A stretch of 64,000 nucleotides of DNA from Bradyrhizobium sp. CCBAU 051011 (GCF_009930815.1 NZ_CP022222.1:6614501-6678500), one strand, 5' to 3'. Shown: positions 32,706 to 42,003, numbered from the stretch's first letter. A program made the numbers and translations. The notes: generated from the sequence alone by a model not told the origin.

Positions 32706-34231
32706 GGCCGTGTGTTCCGGTTGGCAGACCAATTAATAGGCAGCGTAATCGTGAACGTGCTGCCCTGGTTGAGTTCCGAGGCGACCGACATGGTTCCTCC
32801 CAGCCGACGCACCAAGGCGCGTACGTGGGCAAGCCCGATGCCTTGTCCCGGCTTATCCTGGGTTCCGGCGCGGCGGAACAGATCGAAAATGCGCTGATGA
32901 TCCTTGGGGTCGATGCCGCGCCCATTGTCCGATATCTCGAAAATCGCAAAGCCGAGCTTGGTGCGACCTCGCACCGAGATTTCGCCGGGGACCCCGGTCT
33001 TGAGGTATTTGAGTGCATTGTCGATCAGATTGGAGAATATCTGCTCCAGTGCAAGGCGGTCGCTGACGATATTCGGCAGCGCGTCGATGCGGATCTCGGC
33101 CTGGGCTTCCGCGGCCTGATGCGCCACCGTCGTCACAATGGCTTCGATTAGCTCCCTGGTATCGATCCAGACCGGCTCGAATTCGCGACGTCCCTCGCGG
33201 GTGAGGTTGAGGATCGCCGATATCAGCCGGTCCATCTTGCTGATCGACGATTTGATGAAGCCGAGCGCCTCGGAGAAATCTTCCGAGAGCTGCTTGTCGG
33301 AACCCTCGAGCACGGGTTCGGCGGTATCGGTGGCGTTTTCCGGCGCGGGTGGAGCTTCAGATTGCGCGCGGGAAAGCGCTGCGATCCGTCTGAAAATATC
33401 GCCGCGCAATTCCTCCAGCTCGCTGGTGAAGCCCATGATGTTCACCAGCGGCGAGCGCAGATCGTGGCTGACGATGTAGGCGAAGCGTTGAATCTCGTCA
33501 TTGGCCTCGCGCAGGTCCGCGGTGCGCTCGTCGATCGTGGCTTCGAGGTTGAGATGGCTGTCGCGTAGCCTGGCGTCGGCCTGGTCGCGCGCGTGCGACG
33601 AGCGCCGCACCAGGAAGATCGCAATACCGGCCAGCACGACGACGAGACCCGAGCCGATGCCGGTGATCGAAGCCGCCAGCGTCTGGCTGTGGTCGGCGTT
33701 GGTCGTGCGCTCCACAAACAGACGATCTTCTTCGGTCCGCATCCGCACCGCGAGATCCTCGATATGTTTCATGGTGTCGCGGCCGATGCCCTCGCGCACG
33801 ATCTTGGCAGCATCGCTCATGCGCTGCGACCGGGCCAGTTCCATGGTCGTACGGAATTCCTCAACCCGCTGGTCGTAGAGTGGCATCATCTCGTTGATGA
33901 GCCGCCGTTGGACCGGATTGTCGCTGATGAGCTGGCTCAGCCGCGTCAGCGCAGGGGCCAGTGCGGTCATCGCCTGCTCGAAATCCGCCTGAAAATCCGG
34001 CCGCAGCGTCGCCAGGTAGCCGCGCTGGGCGCTTTCGGCACGCCGCAACTGCAGTTGAACGAGCGATATCTGGTTTTCGACCTCGAGGGTGTGCAAGACC
34101 CTGCGTGCATCCTCGCGAGCCATGTTCACGAGATGGACCGAGCCCGCGCTGATGACGGTCAAGACCAAAAGCCCCGCCGCAAGCAGCAGGATGTGGCCCA
34201 CGGCGCGCTTTCGCTGGGCGTCAGCGGTCAC
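32702..34231 (-). CDS. CHASE3-domain sensor histidine kinase
   Basis: 509 aa. TM helix at about 12-34, CHASE3 periplasmic helical domain at about 40-180 (AESAQRGYLATL is a core motif), second TM at about 187-208, coiled coil, HisKA with His256 in AYIVSHDLRSPLVNIMGF, a 40-residue acidic insertion, and HATPase_c with IFSNLIDNALKYL, FEISDNGRGI and GQGIGLAHV. No PAS or receiver. First gene of the three-gene relay; an exact EcfG-type promoter lies 60-84 bp upstream. Kinases of this shape pair with Rcp1-like regulators, as here. Confidence 0.93.
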   Translation of the reverse strand: MTADAQRKRAVGHILLLAAGLLVLTVISAGSVHLVNMAREDARRVLHTLEVENQISLVQLQLRRAESAQRGYLATLRPDFQADFEQAMTALAPALTRLSQLISDNPVQRRLINEMMPLYDQRVEEFRTTMELARSQRMSDAAKIVREGIGRDTMKHIEDLAVRMRTEEDRLFVERTTNADHSQTLAASITGIGSGLVVVLAGIAIFLVRRSSHARDQADARLRDSHLNLEATIDERTADLREANDEIQRFAYIVSHDLRSPLVNIMGFTSELEELRGDIFRRIAALSRAQSEAPPAPENATDTAEPVLEGSDKQLSEDFSEALGFIKSSISKMDRLISAILNLTREGRREFEPVWIDTRELIEAIVTTVAHQAAEAQAEIRIDALPNIVSDRLALEQIFSNLIDNALKYLKTGVPGEISVRGRTKLGFAIFEISDNGRGIDPKDHQRIFDLFRRAGTQDKPGQGIGLAHVRALVRRLGGTMSVASELNQGSTFTITLPINWSANRNTRP

Positions 34232-34290
34232 GTTGATCTCGCGTCATGAGCAAACGGAACAAGTACCCCTGGCCAACCCTTCCACATGCC

Positions 34291-34315
34291 AACGTGCATG
34301 GAACCCACCGGTTCC
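34291..34315 (-). promoter_or_regulatory. EcfG-type promoter of the phosphorelay operon
   Basis: On the minus strand GGAAC, 16 bases, CGTT: an exact match to the general-stress sigma factor consensus GGAAC-N16/17-CGTT. It would start transcription about 50 nt before the kinase ATG at 34231. The site also overlaps a perfect 11-bp hairpin (TGCATGGAACC / GGTTCCATGCA, 34295-34320) that has no T run. Confidence 0.65.
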
Positions 34316-34343
34316 ATGCACCGTCGAATATGGGGAGCGTCGC

Positions 34344-35705
34344 TCAGGAGGCTTTGCCGTCCACCGGCTTGCCGGCGAGGTATTGCTCAAGCCAGTGAAT
34401 GTGGTAGTCGCCGTTGATGATATCGGCTTCCCGGACCAGGGACCGGAACAGCGGCAGGGTGGTCTCGATGCCGTCAACCACCATCTCGTCGAGCGCCCGG
34501 CGCAGACGCATCAGGCATTCGGCGCGGGTCTTGCCGTGCACGATCAGCTTGCCGACCAGGGAATCATAATAGGGCGGAATGACGTAGCCCTGATAAACGG
34601 CGGAATCGATCCGCACGCCGAGCCCGCCGGGCGGGTGGAATTGCGTGATCTTGCCGGGCGAGGGGCGGAAGGTCTGCGGGTTTTCCGCATTGACGCGGCA
34701 TTCGATGGCATGGCCGATGATGGCGATCTCTTCCTGCTTGGCGGGCAGGTCGCCGCCGGCGGCGATGCGGATCTGCTCCAGCACCAGGTCGATGTCGGTA
34801 ATGCTCTCGGTCACGGGATGTTCGACCTGGATGCGGGTGTTCATCTCGATGAAATAGAACTCGCCGTCCTCGTAGAGGAATTCGATGGTGCCGACGCCGA
34901 GATATTTCATGTCCCGCATCGCCTTGGCGCAGGTCTCGCCGATCTTGGCGCGGGCGGCGGCGGCGAGAACCGGCGAGGGGCCTTCTTCCCAGACCTTCTG
35001 GTGACGGCGCTGCAGCGAGCAGTCGCGCTCGCCGAGATGGATCGCGCCGCCGCGGCCGTCGCCGAGAATCTGGATCTCGATATGGCGCGGCTTCTGCAGG
35101 TATTTTTCCAGATAGACGGAAGCGTCACCGAACGCCGACTTGGCCTCGTTGGATGCGGTCGAGAGCGCCAGCATCAGGTCGTCAGCGGTGTGCGCCACCT
35201 TCATGCCGCGCCCGCCGCCGCCGGCCGCCGCCTTGACCAGCACGGGGAAGCCGATCGCCTTGCCGATTGCCAGGGCGTCGTCATCGGACGAGACCGCGCC
35301 GTCGGAGCCGGGCACCACCGGAATGCCGAGGCGCTTGGCGGTCTTCTTGGCCTCGATCTTGTCGCCCATCAGGCGGATGTGTTCGGCCTTCGGGCCGATG
35401 AAATGCAGATTGTGATCGGCGAGAATTTCAGCGAAGCGGGCGTTCTCGGACAGGAATCCGTACCCGGGATGCACGGCGTCCGCTCCGGTGATCTCGCAGG
35501 CCGCGAGCAGCGCCGGGACGTTGAGATAGGAGTCCTTGGAGGGCGGCGGCCCGATGCAGACGCTCTCGTCGGCGAGCCGCACATGCATGGCATCGGCGTC
35601 GGCGGTGGAATGCACGGCAACGGTGGAGATGCCGAGCTCCTTGCACGCGCGCAGCACGCGCAGGGCGATCTCGCCGCGATTGGCTATCAGAATCTTATCG
35701 AACAT
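34344..35705 (-). CDS. accC: Acetyl-CoA carboxylase, biotin carboxylase subunit
   Basis: 453 aa, full length. It carboxylates the biotin on AccB with ATP and bicarbonate, the first half of malonyl-CoA synthesis. N-terminal [20 protein letters not shown], the ATP-grasp glycine loop [51 protein letters not shown] and the catalytic R of MNTRIQVEH are all intact. It lies 24 bp after accB in the standard aroQ-accB-accC order, and the downstream sensor operon has its own promoter. Confidence 0.98.
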   Translation of the reverse strand: MFDKILIANRGEIALRVLRACKELGISTVAVHSTADADAMHVRLADESVCIGPPPSKDSYLNVPALLAACEITGADAVHPGYGFLSENARFAEILADHNLHFIGPKAEHIRLMGDKIEAKKTAKRLGIPVVPGSDGAVSSDDDALAIGKAIGFPVLVKAAAGGGGRGMKVAHTADDLMLALSTASNEAKSAFGDASVYLEKYLQKPRHIEIQILGDGRGGAIHLGERDCSLQRRHQKVWEEGPSPVLAAAARAKIGETCAKAMRDMKYLGVGTIEFLYEDGEFYFIEMNTRIQVEHPVTESITDIDLVLEQIRIAAGGDLPAKQEEIAIIGHAIECRVNAENPQTFRPSPGKITQFHPPGGLGVRIDSAVYQGYVIPPYYDSLVGKLIVHGKTRAECLMRLRRALDEMVVDGIETTLPLFRSLVREADIINGDYHIHWLEQYLAGKPVDGKAS

Positions 35706-35729
35706 CGCAGCGCCTGACGTTGACGAATC

Positions 35730-36227
35730 TTATTCAATGATCACGAGCGGCTCGCCGAATTCGACCGGCTGGCCGTCTTCGACGAGAATTTGCGTCACCG
35801 TGCCTGCGCGCGGCGATGGGATCTGGTTCATCGTCTTCATCGCTTCGATGATCAGAAGAGTCTGGCCGGCCGATACCTTGGTGCCGACATCGATGAACGG
35901 CTTGGCGCCGGGCTCAGGCGCCCAATAGGCGGTGCCGACCATCGGCGAGGGGACTACGCCCGGATGCTTGGCCAGATCGGCGCCCGCGGTCGGTGCGGCG
36001 GAGACGCCTGCTGCCGCGGCCGCCATGGGTTGGAAGTTTGCCGGCATCGCGGCTGACACGGTGACGTTGCGCGCGACGCGCAGCCGCAGGCCGGCGCGCT
36101 CGATTTCAATCTCGGTCAGGCTGGTCTCATCCAGCAAGAGCGCGAGTTCGCGAATGAGCGCGCTGTCGTCGCTCTGCAGATTGGCGGCTGATGTATCCGC
36201 TGACTTGTTGTCGGGCTGGCGGGCCAT
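35730..36227 (-). CDS. accB: Biotin carboxyl carrier protein of acetyl-CoA carboxylase
   Basis: 165 aa. C-terminal biotinyl domain with the biotinylated Lys131 in [14 protein letters not shown], the acetyl-CoA carboxylase-specific thumb region ([20 protein letters not shown]) and a flexible Ala/Pro linker at 55-90. It carries carboxybiotin between AccC and the AccAD carboxyltransferase in fatty acid synthesis. The N-terminal helix ([20 protein letters not shown]) is typical. It sits between aroQ and accC in the conserved operon. Confidence 0.97.
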   Translation of the reverse strand: MARQPDNKSADTSAANLQSDDSALIRELALLLDETSLTEIEIERAGLRLRVARNVTVSAAMPANFQPMAAAAAGVSAAPTAGADLAKHPGVVPSPMVGTAYWAPEPGAKPFIDVGTKVSAGQTLLIIEAMKTMNQIPSPRAGTVTQILVEDGQPVEFGEPLVIIE

Positions 36228-36316
36228 GCTCTTTAATCCGGAATCTCGATGTGGGTGACGGCTTAAGCGTCAGGCTTGGTGTCTTTCGATCTCAGTTGTG
36301 AGGTCAGTTTTGAAAG

Positions 36317-36787
36317 TCAGGTGTTCGCCTTGGCGCCGATTTTGGCGGCCAGGCCATTGATTGCGAGTCGGTAGCCGTCGATGCCGAAGCCGCAGAGCGA
36401 GGCGAAGGCGGCCATGGCCGTGAAGGAGTGGTGACGGAAGCTCTCGCGGGCGTGGATGTTGCTGATGTGCACTTCGACCGTCGGGATCTTCACCGCGACC
36501 AGCGCGTCGTGCAGCGCGATCGAGGTGTGCGAATAGCCGCCGGCGTTGATGATGATGCCGGCTGCCTTCTTGGCGTGCGCGTCGTGGATAAACTCGATCA
36601 GCTCACCCTCGCGGTTGGATTGGCGGCAATCGGCCTTCAGGCCGAACTGTGCTGCCGTTTCCACGCACAGTTTTTCGACATCGGCGAGCGTCGCATGGCC
36701 GTAGGTTTCGGGCTCGCGAATCCCCAGCATGTTGAGGTTCGGGCCGTTGAGCACATAGATCGTCGCGGCAGCGGTTCCTTGGGCCAT
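36317..36787 (-). CDS. aroQ: Type II 3-dehydroquinate dehydratase
   Basis: 156 aa dodecameric enzyme of the shikimate pathway, dehydrating 3-dehydroquinate to 3-dehydroshikimate. Signature [19 protein letters not shown] carries the catalytic Tyr loop and Arg; [17 protein letters not shown] and [19 protein letters not shown] (catalytic His region) are intact. The start ATG 36787 gives a few extra N-terminal residues before the beta strand, as often seen. First gene of aroQ-accB-accC, the usual alphaproteobacterial order. Confidence 0.97.
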   Translation of the reverse strand: MAQGTAAATIYVLNGPNLNMLGIREPETYGHATLADVEKLCVETAAQFGLKADCRQSNREGELIEFIHDAHAKKAAGIIINAGGYSHTSIALHDALVAVKIPTVEVHISNIHARESFRHHSFTAMAAFASLCGFGIDGYRLAINGLAAKIGAKANT

Positions 36788-37052
36788 CCGGATTCCAGCA
36801 AAAAGGGTCGGGCAGGTCGCGGCGTTATAGGTAACAACGCGGCCAAGGGGAAGCCTTTAGGCCGCTGCCGTCCCTTTCAAGGGCCTCATCCTGTTCATAA
36901 AAAGGCGCATGGAACCTGCTGAATTCGTTCATTAACCAATGCCGAACGAATCGATCGGGTAGCCGCCGGCCCACCATCATCCACCGCCGGTTGCCCTGAT
37001 GACCGGTTCTCATGCAGAAATTGCCGGAAATCCAGGGTGACTGGCTTGCGGG

Positions 37053-37670
37053 CTACTTCGGTTGCTGGCTTTCGGCCGGCTTGTTGTCCGGTGCCGCGGG
37101 CTTCGTCCCAGGCGCCGACTTCGCAGCCACTGCCGGCTTGGCTCCGTTCGGAGTAGCGGGCAGTTTTTTCGCCGCCGATGGTTCGGGCGCGACGGGCGCC
37201 GACGATCCAACACCGACCGAGATGCCAAACAACCGCCACTGGCCGTTCACCGGCGCGAACAACAGATCGAAATTGACCTGTGTCGGTACCGATGGAAAGA
37301 AGCCGGCCATGCGCATCATGCCGTTTGCCTCGATCTGCGGCAGTAGATTTAACTGCGGTTCGATTACCGCAACGCCGGAGAGATCGAGATTGTCGTTCCG
37401 CAGTTTGACGAAGATGTCGCCGAGCCGCGCAGCCGTATTGCTCTGGAATCCAGGCGCGCCGATATCCCGTAGCACCGTGTAGTTGCCAGTCTTGTTGGCG
37501 TGGTCCAGGGCCAGCAGCGCCGATCGGATCAGGATCAGGACCCCGTTGCGATCGATCTGTGCGGGCTTTGGTGCCTGCGTGGGCGATTCCGCGGCGGCAG
37601 CGGAGATCATCGCCAGCAGACCAACCGCGGACAGCAGAATTCGCCAGCTTCGCCGCTTGCCGGTCATCAC
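37053..37670 (-). CDS. Exported protein co-encoded with the YadA-like adhesin
   Basis: 205 aa. Signal peptide (RRSWRILLSAVGLLAMISAA, cleavage near AAAES), a single domain of about 115 residues (VLILIRSALLALDHANKTGN, TVLRDIGAPGFQSNTAARLG, FDLLFAPVNGQWRLFGISVG) with an NTF2/SnoaL-like feel, and a Lys/Pro/Ala-rich tail that may cross the periplasm. Only 7 bp separate it from the adhesin stop, so they form an operon. A role in export, folding or anchoring of the adhesin is inference; no family name is certain. Confidence 0.85.
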   Translation of the reverse strand: MMTGKRRSWRILLSAVGLLAMISAAAAESPTQAPKPAQIDRNGVLILIRSALLALDHANKTGNYTVLRDIGAPGFQSNTAARLGDIFVKLRNDNLDLSGVAVIEPQLNLLPQIEANGMMRMAGFFPSVPTQVNFDLLFAPVNGQWRLFGISVGVGSSAPVAPEPSAAKKLPATPNGAKPAVAAKSAPGTKPAAPDNKPAESQQPK

Positions 37671-37677
37671 GCTGCCG

Positions 37678-38994
37678 TCACCATGCGACGGTTACTCCGG
37701 CACGTCCGCCGACGCCGCCTTGCGCAAAGCCTGCGGCGACGCCGCCGTTGAGGACAACGTATTCGTTCAACCGCATCTGCGCGCCGAGGCTCATGGCGTT
37801 CTGCCCGCGGAAGGTGCCCCAATTCGTCGAGATCGCGAACTTCTTGTCCGATGGCAGCGCAGAGCCGCCCATGGCGATGGCGATCGCCGTTCCCTCGAAG
37901 GCCTGCCGCATCTGCGTCTGCAACGTCGCGACGTTGCCTTGGAGCACGGACACGTTGGTTTGGAGACCGGAGATATCCTGTGCGCTGAAAGGAGCGGCGG
38001 CGAGATTGCCATTGGCATCGGTGGTGACAATCGAAGTCGGGCCGGATTGCGCCGCGAGACTTGCCGCCGACGTGATGCCCGACATGCGGTAGGTATTCGA
38101 TGCGGTGCCGATCGATATCTGATTGGCCGCGGTCGCGGTCGCGCCGTTGCCGATGGCCGTCGAATTGGCGAATGTGGCCGCGGCGTTCGGGCCTATGGCG
38201 GTTGCGTTAGTTCCGGTCGCGGCCGAATTGTTGCCGACCGCGACCGCACCGGTCGCGGTCGCCTGTGCGCTGGCACCGACAGCGGTTGCGCCGGTGGCAC
38301 TCGCGATGCTGGCTTGGCCGATGGCGGTGGTGGCGTCCCCGGTGGCATTGCTGCTCTGGCCAAAGGCGCTCGCGGTGGCGCCGTCAGCGATGCTGTTTTG
38401 GCCTGTCGCGGTGGCACTAGCGCCGTATGCGCGGCTGTTCTGCCCGTACGCGGTCGCGCCGGCGCCGCTCGCATTCGCGAGAGCACCCGTCGCGGTCGCG
38501 AACCCGCCATTCGCGAAGCTCTGCCGGCCCGTTGCGGTCGCGAACGCGCCGGCCGCTGTGCTGGCTTGGCCAGTCGCGGTGGCGCTAGCGCCGATCGCAA
38601 AGCTGCCCCTGCCGGTCGCGGTCGCGTTGTCGCCGCTCGCGTAGCTGCCCGCGCCAGTCGCGGTCGCACCGTCGCCGTTCGCTTCGCTGGCGTAACCGGT
38701 CGCGGTCGCGTTTTCGCCGTTCGCCCAGGCTGCAGCGCCGTAGGCAGTAGCGCTGGCGCCATCCGCGATCGTCGCTTGGCCGACTGCCGTGGCGAAGCCG
38801 GTTGTCCCTGAGGCGTTACACGATCCGGTGAAACCTGCGCCGCTGGAGTAGCAAACAGCGAAGGCGGGCGAGATTCCCGCTACCGTCGTGCCGGCCGCCG
38901 CGGCAAGGCAGCGCAGGGTGCTGCCCGTCACCACGCCGCTCACGAGAAGCCGCGCGGGCGTCCGGATGCACGTTGGTTTCAATCTGTTCGTCAT
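37678..38994 (-). CDS. Trimeric autotransporter adhesin, YadA-like
   Basis: 438 aa. After an extended signal sequence (to about residue 47, SPAFAVCYSSG), roughly 20 head repeats of about 14 residues follow (ATATGQNSIADGATASAFGQ and similar), the left-handed beta-roll of YadA heads. Then comes a short neck and stalk (ISGLQTNVSVLQGNVATLQT, coiled coil) and the C-terminal four-strand membrane anchor ending in an aromatic (GGVGGRAGVTVAW). It should trimerise in the outer membrane and mediate attachment. ATG 38994 was chosen for the signal; the open frame extends to 39552. A LuxR-type gene is divergent. Confidence 0.9.
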   Translation of the reverse strand: MTNRLKPTCIRTPARLLVSGVVTGSTLRCLAAAAGTTVAGISPAFAVCYSSGAGFTGSCNASGTTGFATAVGQATIADGASATAYGAAAWANGENATATGYASEANGDGATATGAGSYASGDNATATGRGSFAIGASATATGQASTAAGAFATATGRQSFANGGFATATGALANASGAGATAYGQNSRAYGASATATGQNSIADGATASAFGQSSNATGDATTAIGQASIASATGATAVGASAQATATGAVAVGNNSAATGTNATAIGPNAAATFANSTAIGNGATATAANQISIGTASNTYRMSGITSAASLAAQSGPTSIVTTDANGNLAAAPFSAQDISGLQTNVSVLQGNVATLQTQMRQAFEGTAIAIAMGGSALPSDKKFAISTNWGTFRGQNAMSLGAQMRLNEYVVLNGGVAAGFAQGGVGGRAGVTVAW

Positions 38995-39201
38995 CGACCA
39001 CCCCTGCCGTAAGGCCGCTGCTTCGAGAGTCAGGCGCGCCCTCTGAAGGGATTGATCCTTGAAACCGCTGGAGGCCGCATTGCCCAAACGGTAGTGATCT
39101 GACGTTATTGCCCCTGCGTGTTGCAGGATCGTCACACCGCCTCTGGATGCGACAAAAACAAGCAGCAGACCCCATTTCGCTCCGGTGCAGTTCCCGCAAA
39201 T

Positions 39202-40350
39202 ATGCGACCTGCAGTATTCCGGAAGCAGGACGGCGGCGTGGATTCGGCAGGGCTCGCACTCACCGAGATGTTCTACCAGGCAGCGCTGGAGCCGGGCATC
39301 TGGCCGGCGGCCCTCGATGGCTTGAACCGGCGGCTGGATGCCGAGCACAGCTTTCTTGTCATAGACCATGACTCGGGTGTCGAGGCGCCACTGATCGCAA
39401 TGGCCGGAATCGACGAGGCCGATGTCGCACGCTTGCTGTCGCCGGACGCTGCTCGCATGTTGATACCGTTCATGGACCGGGTATCTCCCGCACAAGCGCC
39501 GGGCACCGCTTTGACCGGTGACCAGTTGATGGCCGACCCTGAGTTCGAGCAAACCGAATTCTATAACGAAATCCTTCGGCCTATGAACAGATACTACGGC
39601 CTGACGGTATGGGGCGGTTCGCAGAACCCATGGCTTCAGGTCGCCACCTGCCGCACCCGGTCAGGGGGCCCCTTTCTGCAGCCCGAGGCGCGCGCACTGG
39701 AGCAACTGTTTCCCCATCTGACGCGCGCCCAACAGTTGTACCGGAGGCTGCGCATCGGGGATGACCGGGCGGCGGGACTGACGGCCGTGATTGAACGGCT
39801 CGCCGATGCCGCGATCGTACTTGACGCGTCGGGCCGTCTGCTCATTGTCAACACGCGTGCACGCCAGATCCTCAATCAACGAGACGGGCTCGCTCAAGCT
39901 GCAGGCGCATTGCAGGCCGCGACCGCGGCCACGACCGACCGGCTCCAGAATGCCATCGCACAGGCTGCCACGTCCGCAGAAGATCACGGACGGCGCCTGA
40001 GTGTGCCGCGCCCCAGCCGCCGATTGCCGCTGCTGCTCGATGTCATGCCGATCTGGCGGCTTGGTGTTCCCGAGCCCGGGATGCGCTCACCGCGCGTAAT
40101 CATCTTCATCAAAGAGCCGGACGCGCCGCCGCAGATCGACGAAAGGGCGCTCATCGAGACCTTCGGGCTCACGCCGCGCGAATGCGAGATCGTCTGCCTG
40201 CTGGCGGGCGGGCTGAGTGTGACGTCGATCGCCGCCCGCCTGGAAATTCAAGCCAGCACTGTGCGGCAGAATCTGAAAAGCGCTTTCGGCAAGACCGGCA
40301 TGCATAATCAGGCCGCATTGGTAGCGCTGGTCCGCAACTTCGGACGTTAA
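39202..40350 (+). CDS. LuxR-type helix-turn-helix transcriptional regulator
   Basis: 382 aa. The C-terminal LuxR/GerE HTH spans about 315-380 (FGLTPRECEIVCLLAGGLSV, TSIAARLEIQASTVRQNLKS, AFGKTGMHNQAALVALV). The N-terminal 200 residues are a sensor-like domain without an autoinducer-binding signature, followed by a PAS-like segment (RLADAAIVLDASGRLLIVNT). Proteins of this shape in Bradyrhizobium are often orphan regulators next to surface-protein genes. ATG 39202 is used; an in-frame GTG at 39118 is possible. It faces away from the adhesin operon across about 200 bp, its likely target. Confidence 0.88.
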   Translation: MRPAVFRKQDGGVDSAGLALTEMFYQAALEPGIWPAALDGLNRRLDAEHSFLVIDHDSGVEAPLIAMAGIDEADVARLLSPDAARMLIPFMDRVSPAQAPGTALTGDQLMADPEFEQTEFYNEILRPMNRYYGLTVWGGSQNPWLQVATCRTRSGGPFLQPEARALEQLFPHLTRAQQLYRRLRIGDDRAAGLTAVIERLADAAIVLDASGRLLIVNTRARQILNQRDGLAQAAGALQAATAATTDRLQNAIAQAATSAEDHGRRLSVPRPSRRLPLLLDVMPIWRLGVPEPGMRSPRVIIFIKEPDAPPQIDERALIETFGLTPRECEIVCLLAGGLSVTSIAARLEIQASTVRQNLKSAFGKTGMHNQAALVALVRNFGR

Positions 40351-40413
40351 TCCAGGCTTGAAGGCAGTGTGCCTGCGGCCGCTTCAGAATTGGCTGCGCC
40401 GCGAGAGAAAAAA

Positions 40414-40437
40414 AGGGCGGGCATTTCTGCCCGCCCT
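40414..40437 (-). terminator. Intrinsic terminator of the DUF1236 gene
   Basis: AGGGCGGGC pairs with GCCCGCCCT (9 bp, 6-nt loop), followed on the minus strand by seven T. It lies between convergent genes and probably serves both. Confidence 0.8.
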
Positions 40438-40458
40438 GATACTTGTGCAAGCCCGCGC

Positions 40459-41241
40459 TTAGGCTTCCAGAATCGCCACGATCTCGAACGTGTTCGGATC
40501 CACGATCACGATCTGCTCCTTGACGAGGATGAACTTATACCTGCGCCATTCCGGATAGATCGTCACCACTCGCTCCGGCAACGTGTGGAAGTGCACGTCG
40601 CGCGGCACGCGGGTGCCAACCGAAACCGAGAAGTTCACGTTCGTTACCGGCTGAACGCGCTGCTCCTTGATCACGCTGGTGATCTGGGTGCGCTGCTCGG
40701 TTGAGAGCTTCGCGCCGGCGCCGGCCTGACCCGTCGTGGTCTGGCCCGCGGCTCCACCCTGCGTCTGGGTCTGGGTGCGATCCTGCTGGCGGTCCTGCTG
40801 ACCGGCCTTCTGGTCACCCTTCTGCATGCTCTTGTCGCGGTCCTGGGTCGTGGTCTGGTCACGCTGGGTGCTCTGATCACGCTGCGTGCCTGGGCCGGCG
40901 CCCTGACCAGTCGTCTGGCCCTTTTCGGCCTTGCCGCCGCGGTCCTCCTTGCCCTCGGCCTTCATGTCCTTGCCGCCCTTCATCTGGTCGTCGGCGCGCT
41001 GGTTCTTTTCAGGGCCCTTCGACTTCGGCTCGGACTGCGCACCCTTCATATCGGACGCGCCGCCGGGATCGCGCTGCATGGTGCCTGACGAGGCGCCGCC
41101 GCGCTCAGAAGAAGGCGCGCTCTGCTGCGCCGTGGAACCGGCCCCGGTGTCGCGCCCCGTGCCGGTACCTTGCGCATTCGCAAAGCCGGTTCCGGCGATC
41201 AGAGCCGCTGTCGCGACCGTAATCAGAAAGCGATTACTCAT
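40459..41241 (-). CDS. DUF1236 domain-containing exported protein
   Basis: 260 aa. Signal peptide MSNRFLITVATAALIAGTGF with cleavage near ANAQG, a long hydrophilic Gln/Gly/Lys/Asp-rich disordered stretch to about residue 175 (dense in DRDQ repeats), then the C-terminal DUF1236 region (ISVxxG-like NVNFSVSVGTRVPRDVHFHT, LPERVVTIYPEWRRYKFILV, EQIVIVDPNTFEIVAIL). Function unknown, periplasmic or envelope-associated. The upstream exact EcfG-type promoter (41281-41305) and the hydrophilic repeats suggest a desiccation or osmotic stress role. Confidence 0.9.
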   Translation of the reverse strand: MSNRFLITVATAALIAGTGFANAQGTGTGRDTGAGSTAQQSAPSSERGGASSGTMQRDPGGASDMKGAQSEPKSKGPEKNQRADDQMKGGKDMKAEGKEDRGGKAEKGQTTGQGAGPGTQRDQSTQRDQTTTQDRDKSMQKGDQKAGQQDRQQDRTQTQTQGGAAGQTTTGQAGAGAKLSTEQRTQITSVIKEQRVQPVTNVNFSVSVGTRVPRDVHFHTLPERVVTIYPEWRRYKFILVKEQIVIVDPNTFEIVAILEA

Positions 41242-41280
41242 CGAAAGTCTCCTCACGTGTCTGCATTGCCCGCACCGACA

Positions 41281-41305
41281 ACGAAAGGAATTGACTGATG
41301 TTCCT
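41281..41305 (-). promoter_or_regulatory. EcfG-type promoter of the DUF1236 gene
   Basis: Minus strand GGAAC, 16 bases, CGTT: exact consensus, with the -10 element 40 bp before the ATG at 41241. Confidence 0.65.
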
Positions 41306-41393
41306 GATAGTTGGCGGTTCCGCCGGCGATTGTTTTGTGAACGCGGGATGAACGCCGGCGTTCTGATGCGTCGATCGAAAGCGCCGTCGCTCT

Positions 41394-41915
41394 TCAGCCG
41401 CAGGCCCAGTCGAATTCCATCGTCGCGAGATCGAGCTGACCGTTGCCGCCACCAAAATTGAAGCCGCCGAAATGCTCTTCGATCTCGAGATAGGTCGCGC
41501 TGTATTTCGGCGTCCACTGACACGGAAACATGGTGCCGCCGAGATGATTGCGGCCAGATAGCCTTGCCAGATCGAACGGGTCGGCATCCTCGGTATAGGG
41601 CGCGATGTATGCGCCGAGTTCGTCCTTGTGCAGCAAATGGTCGCGCGGCGGTTTGCCAACGTTTGGATCGCCTTCGCGCACCGAGATTCCGATGGCATAG
41701 GCGCCATGGCCGATTTCCGGAACGCCGCCGAACAACCGGTACCAATGCTTCTGCGCGAACTCTTCAATGCTGTCATAAGAACCGATATTGAGATCGAACG
41801 CCGCGCGTGCCGAACCCTTCTCCAGCCATGGAGGTGGCGCGTTGCCCTGCAGGAGCGGATTGTCGACGAGGCGGGGTCTCGTGTGTCGAACGTTCCTTAG
41901 TGACCCCTTGCATGG
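41394..41915 (-). pseudogene. Truncated gene fragment without a start codon
   Basis: A frame of 173 codons runs from just after a TGA (41918-41916) to a TGA at 41396-41394. It is clearly protein-like (LVDNPLLQGNAPPPWLEKGS, FDLNIGSYDSIEEFAQKHWY, RLFGGVPEIGHGAYAIGISV, EHFGGFNFGGGNGQLDLATM) but has no ATG or GTG start before the conserved part; only a late TTG at 41735 is available. The 5' part of the original gene appears lost or frameshifted, as an ATG frame (MQGVTKERSTHETPPRRQSA) overlaps in another phase. The family is not recognised. Confidence 0.5.
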
Positions 41916-41950
41916 TCACGGTTCGATCGGAGGGCTTTGCCCGCAAAAGA

Positions 41951-41977
41951 AAATCCGGCTGCGACGCAGCCGGATTT
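41951..41977 (-). terminator. Intrinsic terminator of the DsbA-like gene
   Basis: AAATCCGGCTGC and GCAGCCGGATTT form a perfect 12-bp stem with a 3-nt loop, followed by TCTTTT on the minus strand, 27 bp past the stop at 42004. Confidence 0.8.
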
Positions 41978-42003
41978 GCTTGCTTCAATGATTTCGGCTG
42001 GCC

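Noticed and set aside
38120..38800. Tandem DNA repeats as a possible non-coding array
   Set aside because: They encode the head repeats of the YadA-like adhesin in an intact frame.
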